The position numbers and the translations under genes are program-made. A stretch of DNA of 10,079 nucleotides, taken from contig JAISPY010000031.1 in NCBI GenBank assembly GCA_031274565.1, positions 1 to 10,079 on the forward strand, in the 5' to 3' direction. Under the pieces are notes generated by a model that was not told the origin of the DNA, did no database searches, and saw only the letters and a list, made by a program, of their open reading frames with translations. Each line of letters opens with the position of its first letter. Positions within the stretch are counted from its first letter, which is position 1. Shown here piece by piece: positions 1 to 6,032 of the stretch. Source of the stretch: Treponema sp. (GTDB lineage: Bacteria > Spirochaetota > Spirochaetia > Treponematales > Breznakiellaceae).

Positions 1-547
1 TAATTTCTCCAAATACCAATTTACGATACTGTTTTTCTTCTTGATAAGTTTCATTTAAACTGTCTTGAACTTCTTGGGCACAATAATCCTCTGACTTTAC
101 TGTAGTAAGTTGCGTTAATGTACATTCAAGAATCAATTTGGCTTCTTGGAAAGATATATTACCCGATGGAGTTTGAACACTGGTCAATTCAAGTTCTTGC
201 ATTTTCAAACTATCTCTTCCTGATGTCTTTCCCACAAGGAATGTTTGTTCCTTATATTCATTCGGGAAGAAAGCGATCGTATAGGTTTGTTCTCTTTGCA
301 TCAACTCCAGTGTATACCGGTCTTCGCGAAAAAAACCATAAACGGTAGGTTTCCTTAAATGTTTCTTAATACCACTGGCGCTTAAATGCATCCCAAAACC
401 ACCCAAAGTCCATATCATGGAATTAAAATGATCCGGTTTACCCGCAGTAACCAGAGGAAATTCCTTTTCTGCCATCGAAAACACATTATATGTGTCGAAT
501 ATCTCCTCCGGGGTAATTTGTTTAAATAATTGTTCAAAATTTGCCAT
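1..547 (-). CDS. Flavin reductase-like (FMN-binding split barrel) protein, 3' end outside window
   Basis: An uninterrupted frame runs from the ATG at 547 to the window edge: 182 codons with no stop, so the C-terminus is missing. A Shine-Dalgarno GGAG lies 7 nt upstream of the ATG. The protein begins MANFEQLFKQITPEEIF. It then shows the pattern of flavin reductase-like proteins of the FMN-binding split-barrel fold: a segment with FNSMIWTLGGFG (~residues 43-54), RKPTVYGFFREDRYTLELM (~64-82), YTIAFFPNEY (~88-97) and GKTSGRDSLKM (~104-114). In this family these segments form the flavin-binding barrel, and members bind FMN in the cytoplasm and may reduce it or pass electrons to a partner. The exact substrate is unknown. 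The gene lies 85 bp downstream of the HD-domain gene on the same strand and is probably co-transcribed, though the gap also holds a TATAAT hexamer (613-618, minus) that could be an extra promoter. It is AT-rich compared with the rest of the window. Family assignment is from remembered motif patterns. Confidence 0.8.
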   Translation of the reverse strand, partial: MANFEQLFKQITPEEIFDTYNVFSMAEKEFPLVTAGKPDHFNSMIWTLGGFGMHLSASGIKKHLRKPTVYGFFREDRYTLELMQREQTYTIAFFPNEYKEQTFLVGKTSGRDSLKMQELELTSVQTPSGNISFQEAKLILECTLTQLTTVKSEDYCAQEVQDSLNETYQEEKQYRKLVFGEI

Positions 548-632
548 TACATGACTCCATTCTATATGATTTACACAATTTTATTTATTTTTATGTTCTC
601 TATTGCTATACTATTATAAATTCATATTTTCA

Positions 633-1127
633 TTACCAAGAACCTGTTCCATATAATTGTTCCAATAATTTGATACCATTATTTGTTTTGAATATATTTT
701 TCTTTATATTATTTATGGCTGTCTTTTCCATAGTATCCTCAAATATATTTACTAAAAAGTCTGCTTCAATTAATATTTGATAATCAATTCCGTCAATATC
801 TTTATACGTATGATGATGACTAATAAGATATAATACTCTTGCCTGAATATTAGTATCCAAGTTTATAGTGTTTAAAAGGTCTTGAGCGACTATAGGCCCT
901 TCAATTTCTTGCCACTTTCCAGCATTTGAATGGTGTTTTCGTTCCGCTTCATGCATACCAATATCATGAAGTAATGCCGCAATATCAATAATTGTCTGTA
1001 ATTCACTATTACAATTTTCCATTGCTCCAAGATAATGAGCAAACGAATATACTTTTAGTAAATGGTTTATGCGTTTTACATCATTTCCATTATATTTTAT
1101 TGCCAAATCCATTATTTTATCTACCAT
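633..1127 (-). CDS. Small HD-domain metal-dependent hydrolase
   Basis: A 164-residue cytoplasmic protein. It carries HD-superfamily ligands: an early His in the RINHLLKVYSFAHYL helix (~residues 20-34), the paired HD in IAALLHDIGMHEAE (~49-62), HH in the ERKHHSNAG segment (~62-70), HHH in LISHHHTYKDIDG (~100-112) and a later Asp in LIEADFLVNIFED (~118-130). HD proteins of this size are usually metal-dependent phosphohydrolases acting on nucleotides or similar phosphoesters; the substrate cannot be read from the sequence. The start is well supported by GAGGA five bases before the ATG and by a strong promoter just upstream. Base composition is strongly AT-rich, and Asn, Ile and Lys codons are abundant, unlike the kinase gene beside it. 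The flavin reductase-like gene follows 85 bp downstream. Close relatives of about this length are, as I recall, widespread single-domain proteins in Clostridia and Treponema, but no function is known to me. Confidence 0.85.
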   Translation of the reverse strand: MVDKIMDLAIKYNGNDVKRINHLLKVYSFAHYLGAMENCNSELQTIIDIAALLHDIGMHEAERKHHSNAGKWQEIEGPIVAQDLLNTINLDTNIQARVLYLISHHHTYKDIDGIDYQILIEADFLVNIFEDTMEKTAINNIKKNIFKTNNGIKLLEQLYGTGSW

Positions 1128-1144
1128 TTTGTCCTCGAATTATT

Positions 1145-1173
1145 TTTATAATAATTTTTTCAAAAAATGTCAA
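1145..1173 (-). promoter_or_regulatory. Sigma-70 type promoter of the HD-domain gene
   Basis: On the minus strand a perfect -35 hexamer TTGACA (1168-1173) is followed by exactly 17 bases and then TATAAA (1145-1150, five of six matches to TATAAT). The spacer is a T6-G-A6 tract plus TTAT, likely curved. Predicted transcription start is near 1138, about 11 nt before the ATG, so the leader would hold little more than the GAGGA ribosome site (1132-1136). It lies between the stop of the sensor kinase gene and the HD gene, so the HD/flavin reductase pair can be expressed separately from the kinase. Activity is inferred from sequence only. Confidence 0.75.
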
Positions 1174-1195
1174 GGGGCATTGCGATATAGTGGAA

Positions 1196-3589
1196 TCAGG
1201 CAGTACACCCTCCCCGGGGATGCGGATGAACCCATCGGGCCATGGCGCGGAACAGCAGCCTATGATCGATGGGCTTGGTAATATGATCGTTCATCCCCGC
1301 CGCAAGGCTCTTTTCCCGGTCAAAGGCCAGGGCATGGGCAGTCAAGGCAAGGATCGGAATGGTATTCGCCCGTTGCCGGATGAGGCGGGTCGCGGTCAGC
1401 CCGTCCATTTCAGGCATCTGAATATCCATAAGCACAATATCGTAATCATGCTGGGCTACCATTTCAACCGCTTCCCGGCCATTGGAAGCGATATCCACCT
1501 TAAAGCCCTCCATGATGAGCAGTTCACTGGCCATGATCTGGTTAATCTCATTGTCTTCCACCAAGAGCACATGAGCGCCCCGGATATGGTCAGGGATCAC
1601 CGGTAGCGGATCCACGGGTTGCGCTTTTTCCACTACCGGGGTAGGGAGATCCATAATGTGACGATACAGTACGGCGGTGCTTACCGGTTTATACAACACC
1701 TGACAAGAAGCATCCAGGGCATTGATACCGGCATGATCCCCGTGATCCCCCACCAGGATAAGTAGCCCAGGTCTGGCCGTACCGTAGCGTCGGGACAAGC
1801 GTTCCAGGGCATCCTTGATGCGGAACCGTATCTCGGTCCAGGAAATCAGGATGACATCGGGATCCGGGGGCAATGCCTCTTCCCAGGTATCCTTTTCCGT
1901 GCTGAAGCCCAAAAATGCACCGCCGAGGATCTGGCATTGCAGACCCAAAGCCCTACCGGACGGCGCATCCTCCATCAGGGCAAAAATCCGCTTTCCCGCA
2001 GCCTGATGATAGACCGGCGGCTCCTGGGACGCGGCTATCCCCAAAGGGACGGTAAACCTAACCGTGGTTCCCTGCCCTCCCGCACTCTCGCAGGTAATCG
2101 AGCCTGCCATGAGGGTAACGAGATTTTTACAGATCGTAAGCCCCAGACCGGTTCCGCCATACTGGCGGGTAAGGGAGGAATCCGCCTGTACAAAGGGAAC
2201 AAACAGTCCTGTTACCTGCTCCGCAGTCATGCCGATGCCCGTATCGGTTATGGAAAACTCAAACGTCCCCACATCACGCTCTGCGGGATCCTTCTGGCGA
2301 ATTCCGAGGGAAATGCTCCCCTGCTTGGTAAATTTGATCCCATTGTCCAAAAGATGCACCAGCACCTGGGTGAGCCGTAGGGGGTCTCCGATGAGGGTAT
2401 CAGGGATACCTGGTTCTTGGGTGAGGGTCATGGTAAGGGTTTTAAGCTCCGGCAGTACCGCATCAAGGGCCTCCCCCAGGGTCTTTTGCAGGGAGAAGGG
2501 GACCTGCTCAAGGGAGAGTTTACCCGTGTTAATCATGGAAAAATCCAGGATATCATCGATGATACGCAATAGGTGTTTGGCGGACTGGTCGATGGCGGTA
2601 CTATAAAAGCGCTGCTTTTCGGTGATACCGCTCTGGAGCAGCAGCTTGGTCATCCCGAGAATCCCAGTCATGGGGGTGCGGATCTCATGGCTCATGTGCG
2701 CCAGGAATTCGCTTTTGACCCGGTCGCTTTCCTCGGCCTCGTTACGAGCGGCAATCAGTTTTTGCTGGGTTTGTTCAATGGTATGGAGATACTCCTTGAA
2801 TGGGCGGAGGTCCCGGATATGACTCGCGATACAGTAGCCGCCGTCCCAGAATATCCGCACCAAGGCAACTTCCACGGGCAGCGATTCTCCGCTCGGGAGA
2901 CGGTACCACCATTCATAAACTTCCATCCCCGATTCCATGGCTTTACGCAGACAGGCGATCCGTTTCTCCCGGCTCTTACTACCATCAGGCTGATATTCCG
3001 GGGAAAATTCCAGGAACCGCTGATAGAGATCCTCCTTGGAACTGCATTGGAATAATTCAAGGGCCTTCTTGTTGCAATTCACCAGCATATACCGATCATT
3101 CCAGAACATACAGGCGGTAGGGGTTACATCCAGCAGCAGACGCACCTGCCGTTTGACCTCTGCCTGGATAAAATGCTGTTCAGAACCGATACCGTGGCAT
3201 ATATCTTGCAAACAGCCACAGATGATACGCCCCTGACCCGTATCCCGAATGATCCCTATTGCGTGAATCATCCGATAGGTTCCCCAGTCCTGGTGGCGAA
3301 TATGATGGATATGGTCATACCCGGAGCAGTCTGCCAGAGCCTTTTTAAACATATCGATTATAGACGCGGCACAGTCCTCTTGGCAGAAGGTTTCCAGATA
3401 TTCGGTGAGGTCATATACCATAAAAGCGGCATCAAGACCGTAGATATCCTTAATAAAGGAGCGGCCATAGATGAAAAGACGATTCGTCTCCTGATAATAC
3501 TCCCACAAGGCCCCCTGCCCTTCTCGGGACAACAACGCCGAGGTATATGCAAAAGATCCCTCTGGGAATAGATCTAATTCCGTTCTCAT
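1196..3589 (-). CDS. Hybrid sensor histidine kinase with PAS domains, pseudoreceiver and receiver
   Basis: A 797-residue protein with no signal peptide or membrane segment, so probably a cytoplasmic sensor. Residues ~40-132 look like a PAS/PAC unit (ending RIICGCLQDI) and ~150-265 a second PAS domain (SGESLPVEV...ASHIRDLRPF), followed by a short coiled coil (~265-295). The dimerisation H-box is FLAHMSHEIRTPM with phospho-acceptor His301. The ATPase domain shows the N-box LLDNGIKF (Asn416), the G1 box DTGIGM (~449-454) and the G2 box GGTGLGL (~478-484). Residues ~533-645 resemble a receiver but have Trp584 (LISWTEI) where the phosphorylated Asp would be, while keeping the Lys-Pro at 634-635. 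A full receiver follows (~673-787): acidic pair Glu678/Asp679, Asp722 in VLMDIQMPEMDG, Thr750, Lys772-Pro773. It probably autophosphorylates and passes phosphate to its own C-terminal receiver; the signal and output are unknown. A TAA directly precedes the ATG, and GAAGG lies 5 nt upstream, so the start is firm. No partner regulator gene is adjacent. Confidence 0.93.
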   Translation of the reverse strand: MRTELDLFPEGSFAYTSALLSREGQGALWEYYQETNRLFIYGRSFIKDIYGLDAAFMVYDLTEYLETFCQEDCAASIIDMFKKALADCSGYDHIHHIRHQDWGTYRMIHAIGIIRDTGQGRIICGCLQDICHGIGSEQHFIQAEVKRQVRLLLDVTPTACMFWNDRYMLVNCNKKALELFQCSSKEDLYQRFLEFSPEYQPDGSKSREKRIACLRKAMESGMEVYEWWYRLPSGESLPVEVALVRIFWDGGYCIASHIRDLRPFKEYLHTIEQTQQKLIAARNEAEESDRVKSEFLAHMSHEIRTPMTGILGMTKLLLQSGITEKQRFYSTAIDQSAKHLLRIIDDILDFSMINTGKLSLEQVPFSLQKTLGEALDAVLPELKTLTMTLTQEPGIPDTLIGDPLRLTQVLVHLLDNGIKFTKQGSISLGIRQKDPAERDVGTFEFSITDTGIGMTAEQVTGLFVPFVQADSSLTRQYGGTGLGLTICKNLVTLMAGSITCESAGGQGTTVRFTVPLGIAASQEPPVYHQAAGKRIFALMEDAPSGRALGLQCQILGGAFLGFSTEKDTWEEALPPDPDVILISWTEIRFRIKDALERLSRRYGTARPGLLILVGDHGDHAGINALDASCQVLYKPVSTAVLYRHIMDLPTPVVEKAQPVDPLPVIPDHIRGAHVLLVEDNEINQIMASELLIMEGFKVDIASNGREAVEMVAQHDYDIVLMDIQMPEMDGLTATRLIRQRANTIPILALTAHALAFDREKSLAAGMNDHITKPIDHRLLFRAMARWVHPHPRGGCTA

Positions 3590-3701
3590 TTATACCTTCT
3601 TGAAATAAAGCCTGGTAAGCCTCTGTATCACCATCTTCTTCCACCGTCTTCTTTATTTAAAAGATAGAACATTATCGGTACCTTGTCGAGTAGGATCTGA
3701 A

Positions 3702-3832
3702 CAGAGCGAGCGCACATAACAATTTTTGTCCACGAATTACGCGAATTACACGGATTAAGAATGGTGGTCATTCCCTAATTCGCGTTAATTCGCGTCATTC
3801 GCGGACTCTTTTGTTTATATGCGCTGGCCTTG
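3702..3832. mobile_element. MITE-like palindromic element with 9-bp target-site duplication
   Basis: This non-coding 131-bp block is one long imperfect inverted repeat centred on GTGGT (3764-3768). Left arm and reverse complement of the right arm agree through CAGAGCGAGCGCAC versus CAAGGCCAGCGCAT at the tips, then ATAA(A)CAA, GTCC(A/G)CGAAT(T/G)ACG, CGAATTA and AATG near the centre. The inner arms hold imperfect tandem copies of a CGAATTACG-type motif of about 11 bp, visible on both sides (3732-3757 and 3775-3801). Perfect direct repeats GGATCTGAA abut both ends (3693-3701 and 3833-3841), as expected for a target-site duplication. No transposase is encoded, so it would need to be mobilised in trans. 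Nine-base duplications are known for several DDE transposase families, but the parent element cannot be named from this window. The alternative is a palindromic intergenic repeat with chance flanking matches. The structure is directly visible; mobility is inferred. Confidence 0.65.
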
Positions 3833-3841
3833 GGATCTGAA

Positions 3842-4044
3842 AACCGTATACCCAAGCTATGGATTGCTTGCAAGAAAACCCTTCTTCGGAAAAAAATGAC
3901 GAGGAGGAACCCGCTAGCTCAAGGGCCTGCCAATCGGCTATACTGGTACAAAACCTTTGGGACAGTGGTATAGTTTCGTATCCAAAACGACCAGGTTTCG
4001 GTCCTTTGGGCGTTTGTAGCGGCGCTTAATAGGCAATATTTTGT
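3842..4044. other. Intergenic stretch upstream of the DciA-like gene, with one hairpin
   Basis: About 200 bases between the MITE-like element and the DciA-like operon, with no convincing gene. It holds a hairpin at 3982-4009: CCAAA pairs with TTTGG and GACC with GGTC across a small internal loop. The octamer CCTTTGGG recurs at 3954-3961 and 4003-4010. A weak promoter candidate lies close to the operon (TTGTAG at 4014-4019, 17 bases, TATTTT at 4037-4042), with few consensus matches. The part on the other side of the element (3590-3692) holds only the leader of the sensor kinase gene, with a GATAAT hexamer on the minus strand near 3671-3676 and no good -35 box. Confidence 0.4.
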
Positions 4045-4110
4045 ATGATTAAAGAGAGAACCATGGCAAAGTCAGCCAAACTTCTCAGGGAATTACCGGG
4101 GGCAGTATGA
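4045..4110 (+). CDS. Possible short leader ORF coupled to the DciA-like gene
   Basis: A frame of 21 codons opens at the ATG at 4045, with a second in-frame ATG at 4063 (15 codons, MAKSAKLLRELPGAV). The second start has an AAAGAGAG purine tract a few bases upstream. The frame stops at TGA 4108-4110, overlapping the ATG of the DciA-like gene (4107-4109) as ATGA, a typical translational-coupling arrangement. The DciA-like start itself has only a poor ribosome site (a run of G around 4098-4102), so reinitiation after this ORF would help explain its expression. Two stop codons lie just upstream in the same frame, so it is not the tail of a longer gene in this copy. It may be a chance ORF. Confidence 0.3.
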   Translation: MIKERTMAKSAKLLRELPGAV

Positions 4111-4592
4111 AAAAAGCAGCGGAACTCATCACGCTTTTTTTTGATGATAAGACGCGGGATGCCGCTGAGCAATATTCGGCGCTGTTCAATTCCTGGGCTT
4201 CCATCGTTAAAGCGCAGAAAATTCCTGCGGCGGTTGACCATTCCCGGGTGGTGGAATATGAACGGCAGATACTCCTGATCGAGGCGGATCATCCCGGGTG
4301 GATTCAGATCTTTCAGACCAAACAGCGGGAACTACTCAGCGCCTTTCAGCGCCGGTTCCCGGAGATCACCGGAATTTCCTTCCGGTTAAGCCGTAAACCG
4401 ATGCAGGAAAGCCCGGTAGCGCCGCAGCCCACGCAGGAAACCTCGGTTTCGGTGGAGGATCCAGTAGCCTATCCGCCGCTGTCGGAATCCCCCCAGGAGC
4501 GCCGCCTGTACACTGCCTTTGATGACTCCGGGCTTGCCGAAACCCTAAGACACTTGAAACAGGGTATTATGGTGAGAAGTAGTATAAAATGA
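4107..4592 (+). CDS. DUF721/DciA-like protein (probable replicative helicase loading factor)
   Basis: A 161-residue soluble protein. Residues ~25-96 fit the DUF721 (DciA) fold: a short helix with Trp30 (LFNSWASIV), a strand-rich part around VEYERQILLIEADHPGWIQ (~49-67, with the usual buried Trp65) and a final LLSAFQRRFPEITGISFRL (~76-94). A Pro/Ser/Glu-rich linker (~97-130) leads to a C-terminal helix (~140-153). DciA is the ancestral factor that helps load DnaB in bacteria lacking DnaC/DnaI. In Treponema pallidum, as I recall, a DUF721 gene sits in the dnaA-dnaN-recF-gyrA cluster; here it lies apart from replication genes. Its TGA overlaps the next ATG (ATGA, 4589-4592), so the radical SAM gene is very probably in the same operon. 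Family membership is judged from pattern and is fairly but not fully certain. Confidence 0.65.
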   Translation: MKKAAELITLFFDDKTRDAAEQYSALFNSWASIVKAQKIPAAVDHSRVVEYERQILLIEADHPGWIQIFQTKQRELLSAFQRRFPEITGISFRLSRKPMQESPVAPQPTQETSVSVEDPVAYPPLSESPQERRLYTAFDDSGLAETLRHLKQGIMVRSSIK

Positions 4593-5575
4593 TTTCCATG
4601 CAGAGCCCAACCAATAGGTATAGCCCCTGTACCCTCTGCCCCCGCAACTGCGGGGTAGACCGACTGGGGGGCGAGAAAGGCTTGTGTGGGGAAACCGCGG
4701 AACTCCGCATCGCCGCGGCATCTATACACCGGGGAGAAGAGCCTCCCATTACCGGCTCAGGCGGTTCAGGGACGATCTTTATAAGCGGCTGCAATCTGGG
4801 TTGTGTTTTTTGTCAGAATTATCAGATTTCCCAGGAAGGAATGGGAAGGCCCCTTTCGATGGAGTCCTTGGCGGAGTTGTGCCTGGCCCTACAGCGGCAG
4901 GGGGCCGAGAATATCAACCTGGTTACCGGCAGCCATGCCGCGCCAGCCCTGGCCGCGGGTCTCAAGGTGGCCAAGGCCCAGGGGCTTTCCATTCCGGTAC
5001 TCTGGAATTCTTCCGCCTATGAAAGTCTTGCAAGCCTTAGACTCATGGAACCAGTGCTGGACGGGTATCTCCCGGACCTGAAAACCCTAGACCCGGTCCT
5101 GGGGGACCGCTTCTTCCATGCCTCGGATTATCCCGAGCACGCGGAACAGGCGATCCAGTGGATGCTGGAAACGTGCAGGCTCCGGTTTAACGAGGCAGGG
5201 GGCTTGGTTTCCGGGGTTATCATCCGGCACTTAGTGCTCCCCGATTACCTGGAGTCCACGAGATCGGTGCTGCAATGGTTTGCGGAAAAGGCCCAGGGTC
5301 GGGCGCTCCTTTCGGTGATGATGCAGTACACCCCCCTAGGGCCCGCAGGAAGCGCCGGTTTGGGAAGCCTGGACCGTTCGGTACAGGTCAAGGAATACGA
5401 ACAGGTCTTAGAGTGGCTCGATACCTTTGCCATTACCGAGGGCTTTTACCAGGAATTAGCGCCGGATACGGGCTGGCTTCCGGATTTTAACCGGATCCAG
5501 TCCTTTTCATCGGAAGATGCCCGACCGGTGTGGCATTGGAAGGACGGATTCGTTACCCCCCTACGAGGTCCTTAA
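4589..5575 (+). CDS. PflX-like radical SAM protein (COG1313 type)
   Basis: A 328-residue Fe-S protein. The radical SAM cluster motif CxxxCxxC is present as CNLGCVFC (Cys68, Cys72, Cys75) followed by QNYQIS. An N-terminal Cys set, CTLCPRNC plus GLCGE (Cys14, Cys17, Cys21, Cys33), probably binds a second metal or Fe-S centre. This layout, with the later segments YLPDLKTLDP (~160-169), VIIRHLVLP (~210-218), MQYTPL (~245-250) and the C-terminal WLPDFNRIQSF, is typical of the PflX group annotated as putative pyruvate-formate-lyase activating enzymes. Their true substrate is unsettled, and no formate-lyase gene lies nearby. The ATG overlaps the stop of the DciA-like gene, with no strong ribosome site, so translation is likely coupled; an in-frame ATG at 4598 is the alternative start. 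The last 23 bases overlap the thioredoxin gene, which runs the opposite way. Confidence 0.88.
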   Translation: MISMQSPTNRYSPCTLCPRNCGVDRLGGEKGLCGETAELRIAAASIHRGEEPPITGSGGSGTIFISGCNLGCVFCQNYQISQEGMGRPLSMESLAELCLALQRQGAENINLVTGSHAAPALAAGLKVAKAQGLSIPVLWNSSAYESLASLRLMEPVLDGYLPDLKTLDPVLGDRFFHASDYPEHAEQAIQWMLETCRLRFNEAGGLVSGVIIRHLVLPDYLESTRSVLQWFAEKAQGRALLSVMMQYTPLGPAGSAGLGSLDRSVQVKEYEQVLEWLDTFAITEGFYQELAPDTGWLPDFNRIQSFSSEDARPVWHWKDGFVTPLRGP

Positions 5576-5882
5576 ACAGGCTTTCTATGACCGGCTTGGG
5601 TTGGGCGCCGCTTTTTTGCCGGATGAGTTCTCCCTGGTGATACAAGACCATGACCGGTACCGACGCAATGCCGTGCCGTTCCACGAGCTGCGGTTCTTCG
5701 TCCGCATTGATCTTACCCACTTTAATTTTACCCGCATATTCCTGGGCAAGCTCATCAAGCAGGGAGGCCATCATCCTGCAGGGGCCGCACCAGACCGCCC
5801 AGAACTCCACCAAGACCGGCACCGGGGACTGCAAGACTTCGGATTCGAAATTGGCCGCGGTTATCGGTATACCATTACTCAT
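5553..5882 (-). CDS. trxA: Thioredoxin
   Basis: A 109-residue protein, the usual size for a bacterial thioredoxin. The active site WCGPC (Trp31-Cys35) sits in VEFWAVWCGPCRMM, and the cis-proline loop is ASVPVMVLY (Pro76), followed by the GELIRQKSG strand and turn. It is a cytoplasmic dithiol carrier that reduces protein disulfides using electrons from thioredoxin reductase, which is not in this window. AAGGAG lies 5 nt before the ATG, a strong ribosome site that fixes the start. The gene ends inside the 3' end of the radical SAM gene (23-bp tail-to-tail overlap) and is divergent from the U32 gene, with a 150-bp shared upstream region. The gene symbol is given for family identity; other paralogs in the genome could hold the main trxA role. 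Confidence 0.95.
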   Translation of the reverse strand: MSNGIPITAANFESEVLQSPVPVLVEFWAVWCGPCRMMASLLDELAQEYAGKIKVGKINADEEPQLVERHGIASVPVMVLYHQGELIRQKSGAQPKPVIESLFKDLVGG

Positions 5883-5995
5883 GAAAACTCCTTACTTTAT
5901 CGTATGCTGGAGATCCCTACCGGGAACATCCCTTGAGGAACCCGCTGTTTCAACGCTTTTTAACTATACTACGGAACCGGAACAAAAATCCATGC

Positions 5996-6024
5996 TTGCG
6001 CTGAAGCTGCGGAACCTCTATACT
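5996..6024 (+). promoter_or_regulatory. Candidate promoter for a near-leaderless U32 transcript
   Basis: TTGCGC (5996-6001, three of six matches to TTGACA) is followed by 17 bases and TATACT (6019-6024, five of six). The ATG of the U32 gene begins only 8 nt after the -10 box, so the expected transcription start falls within a few bases of the start codon. There is no convincing Shine-Dalgarno before that ATG, which agrees with leaderless translation. Another TATACT occurs at 5965-5970 without a well-placed -35 box. Inferred from sequence only. Confidence 0.4.
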
Positions 6025-6032
6025 AGCCTCCT

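Noticed and set aside
1151..1167. The T6-G-A6 tract considered as a terminator of the sensor kinase gene
   Set aside because: It is the 17-bp spacer of a near-consensus promoter, and there is no GC stem before the T run.
992..1606. A 204-codon open frame on the plus strand
   Set aside because: It overlaps the HD-domain gene start, its promoter and the receiver domain of the kinase in antisense; no family resemblance.
3450..3644. A minus-strand frame beginning MEEDGDTEAYQALFQEG that runs into the sensor kinase gene
   Set aside because: The first residues look protein-like, but the frame continues as an out-of-frame reading of the kinase N-terminus. It may be chance; I could not link it to the kinase by a simple frameshift.
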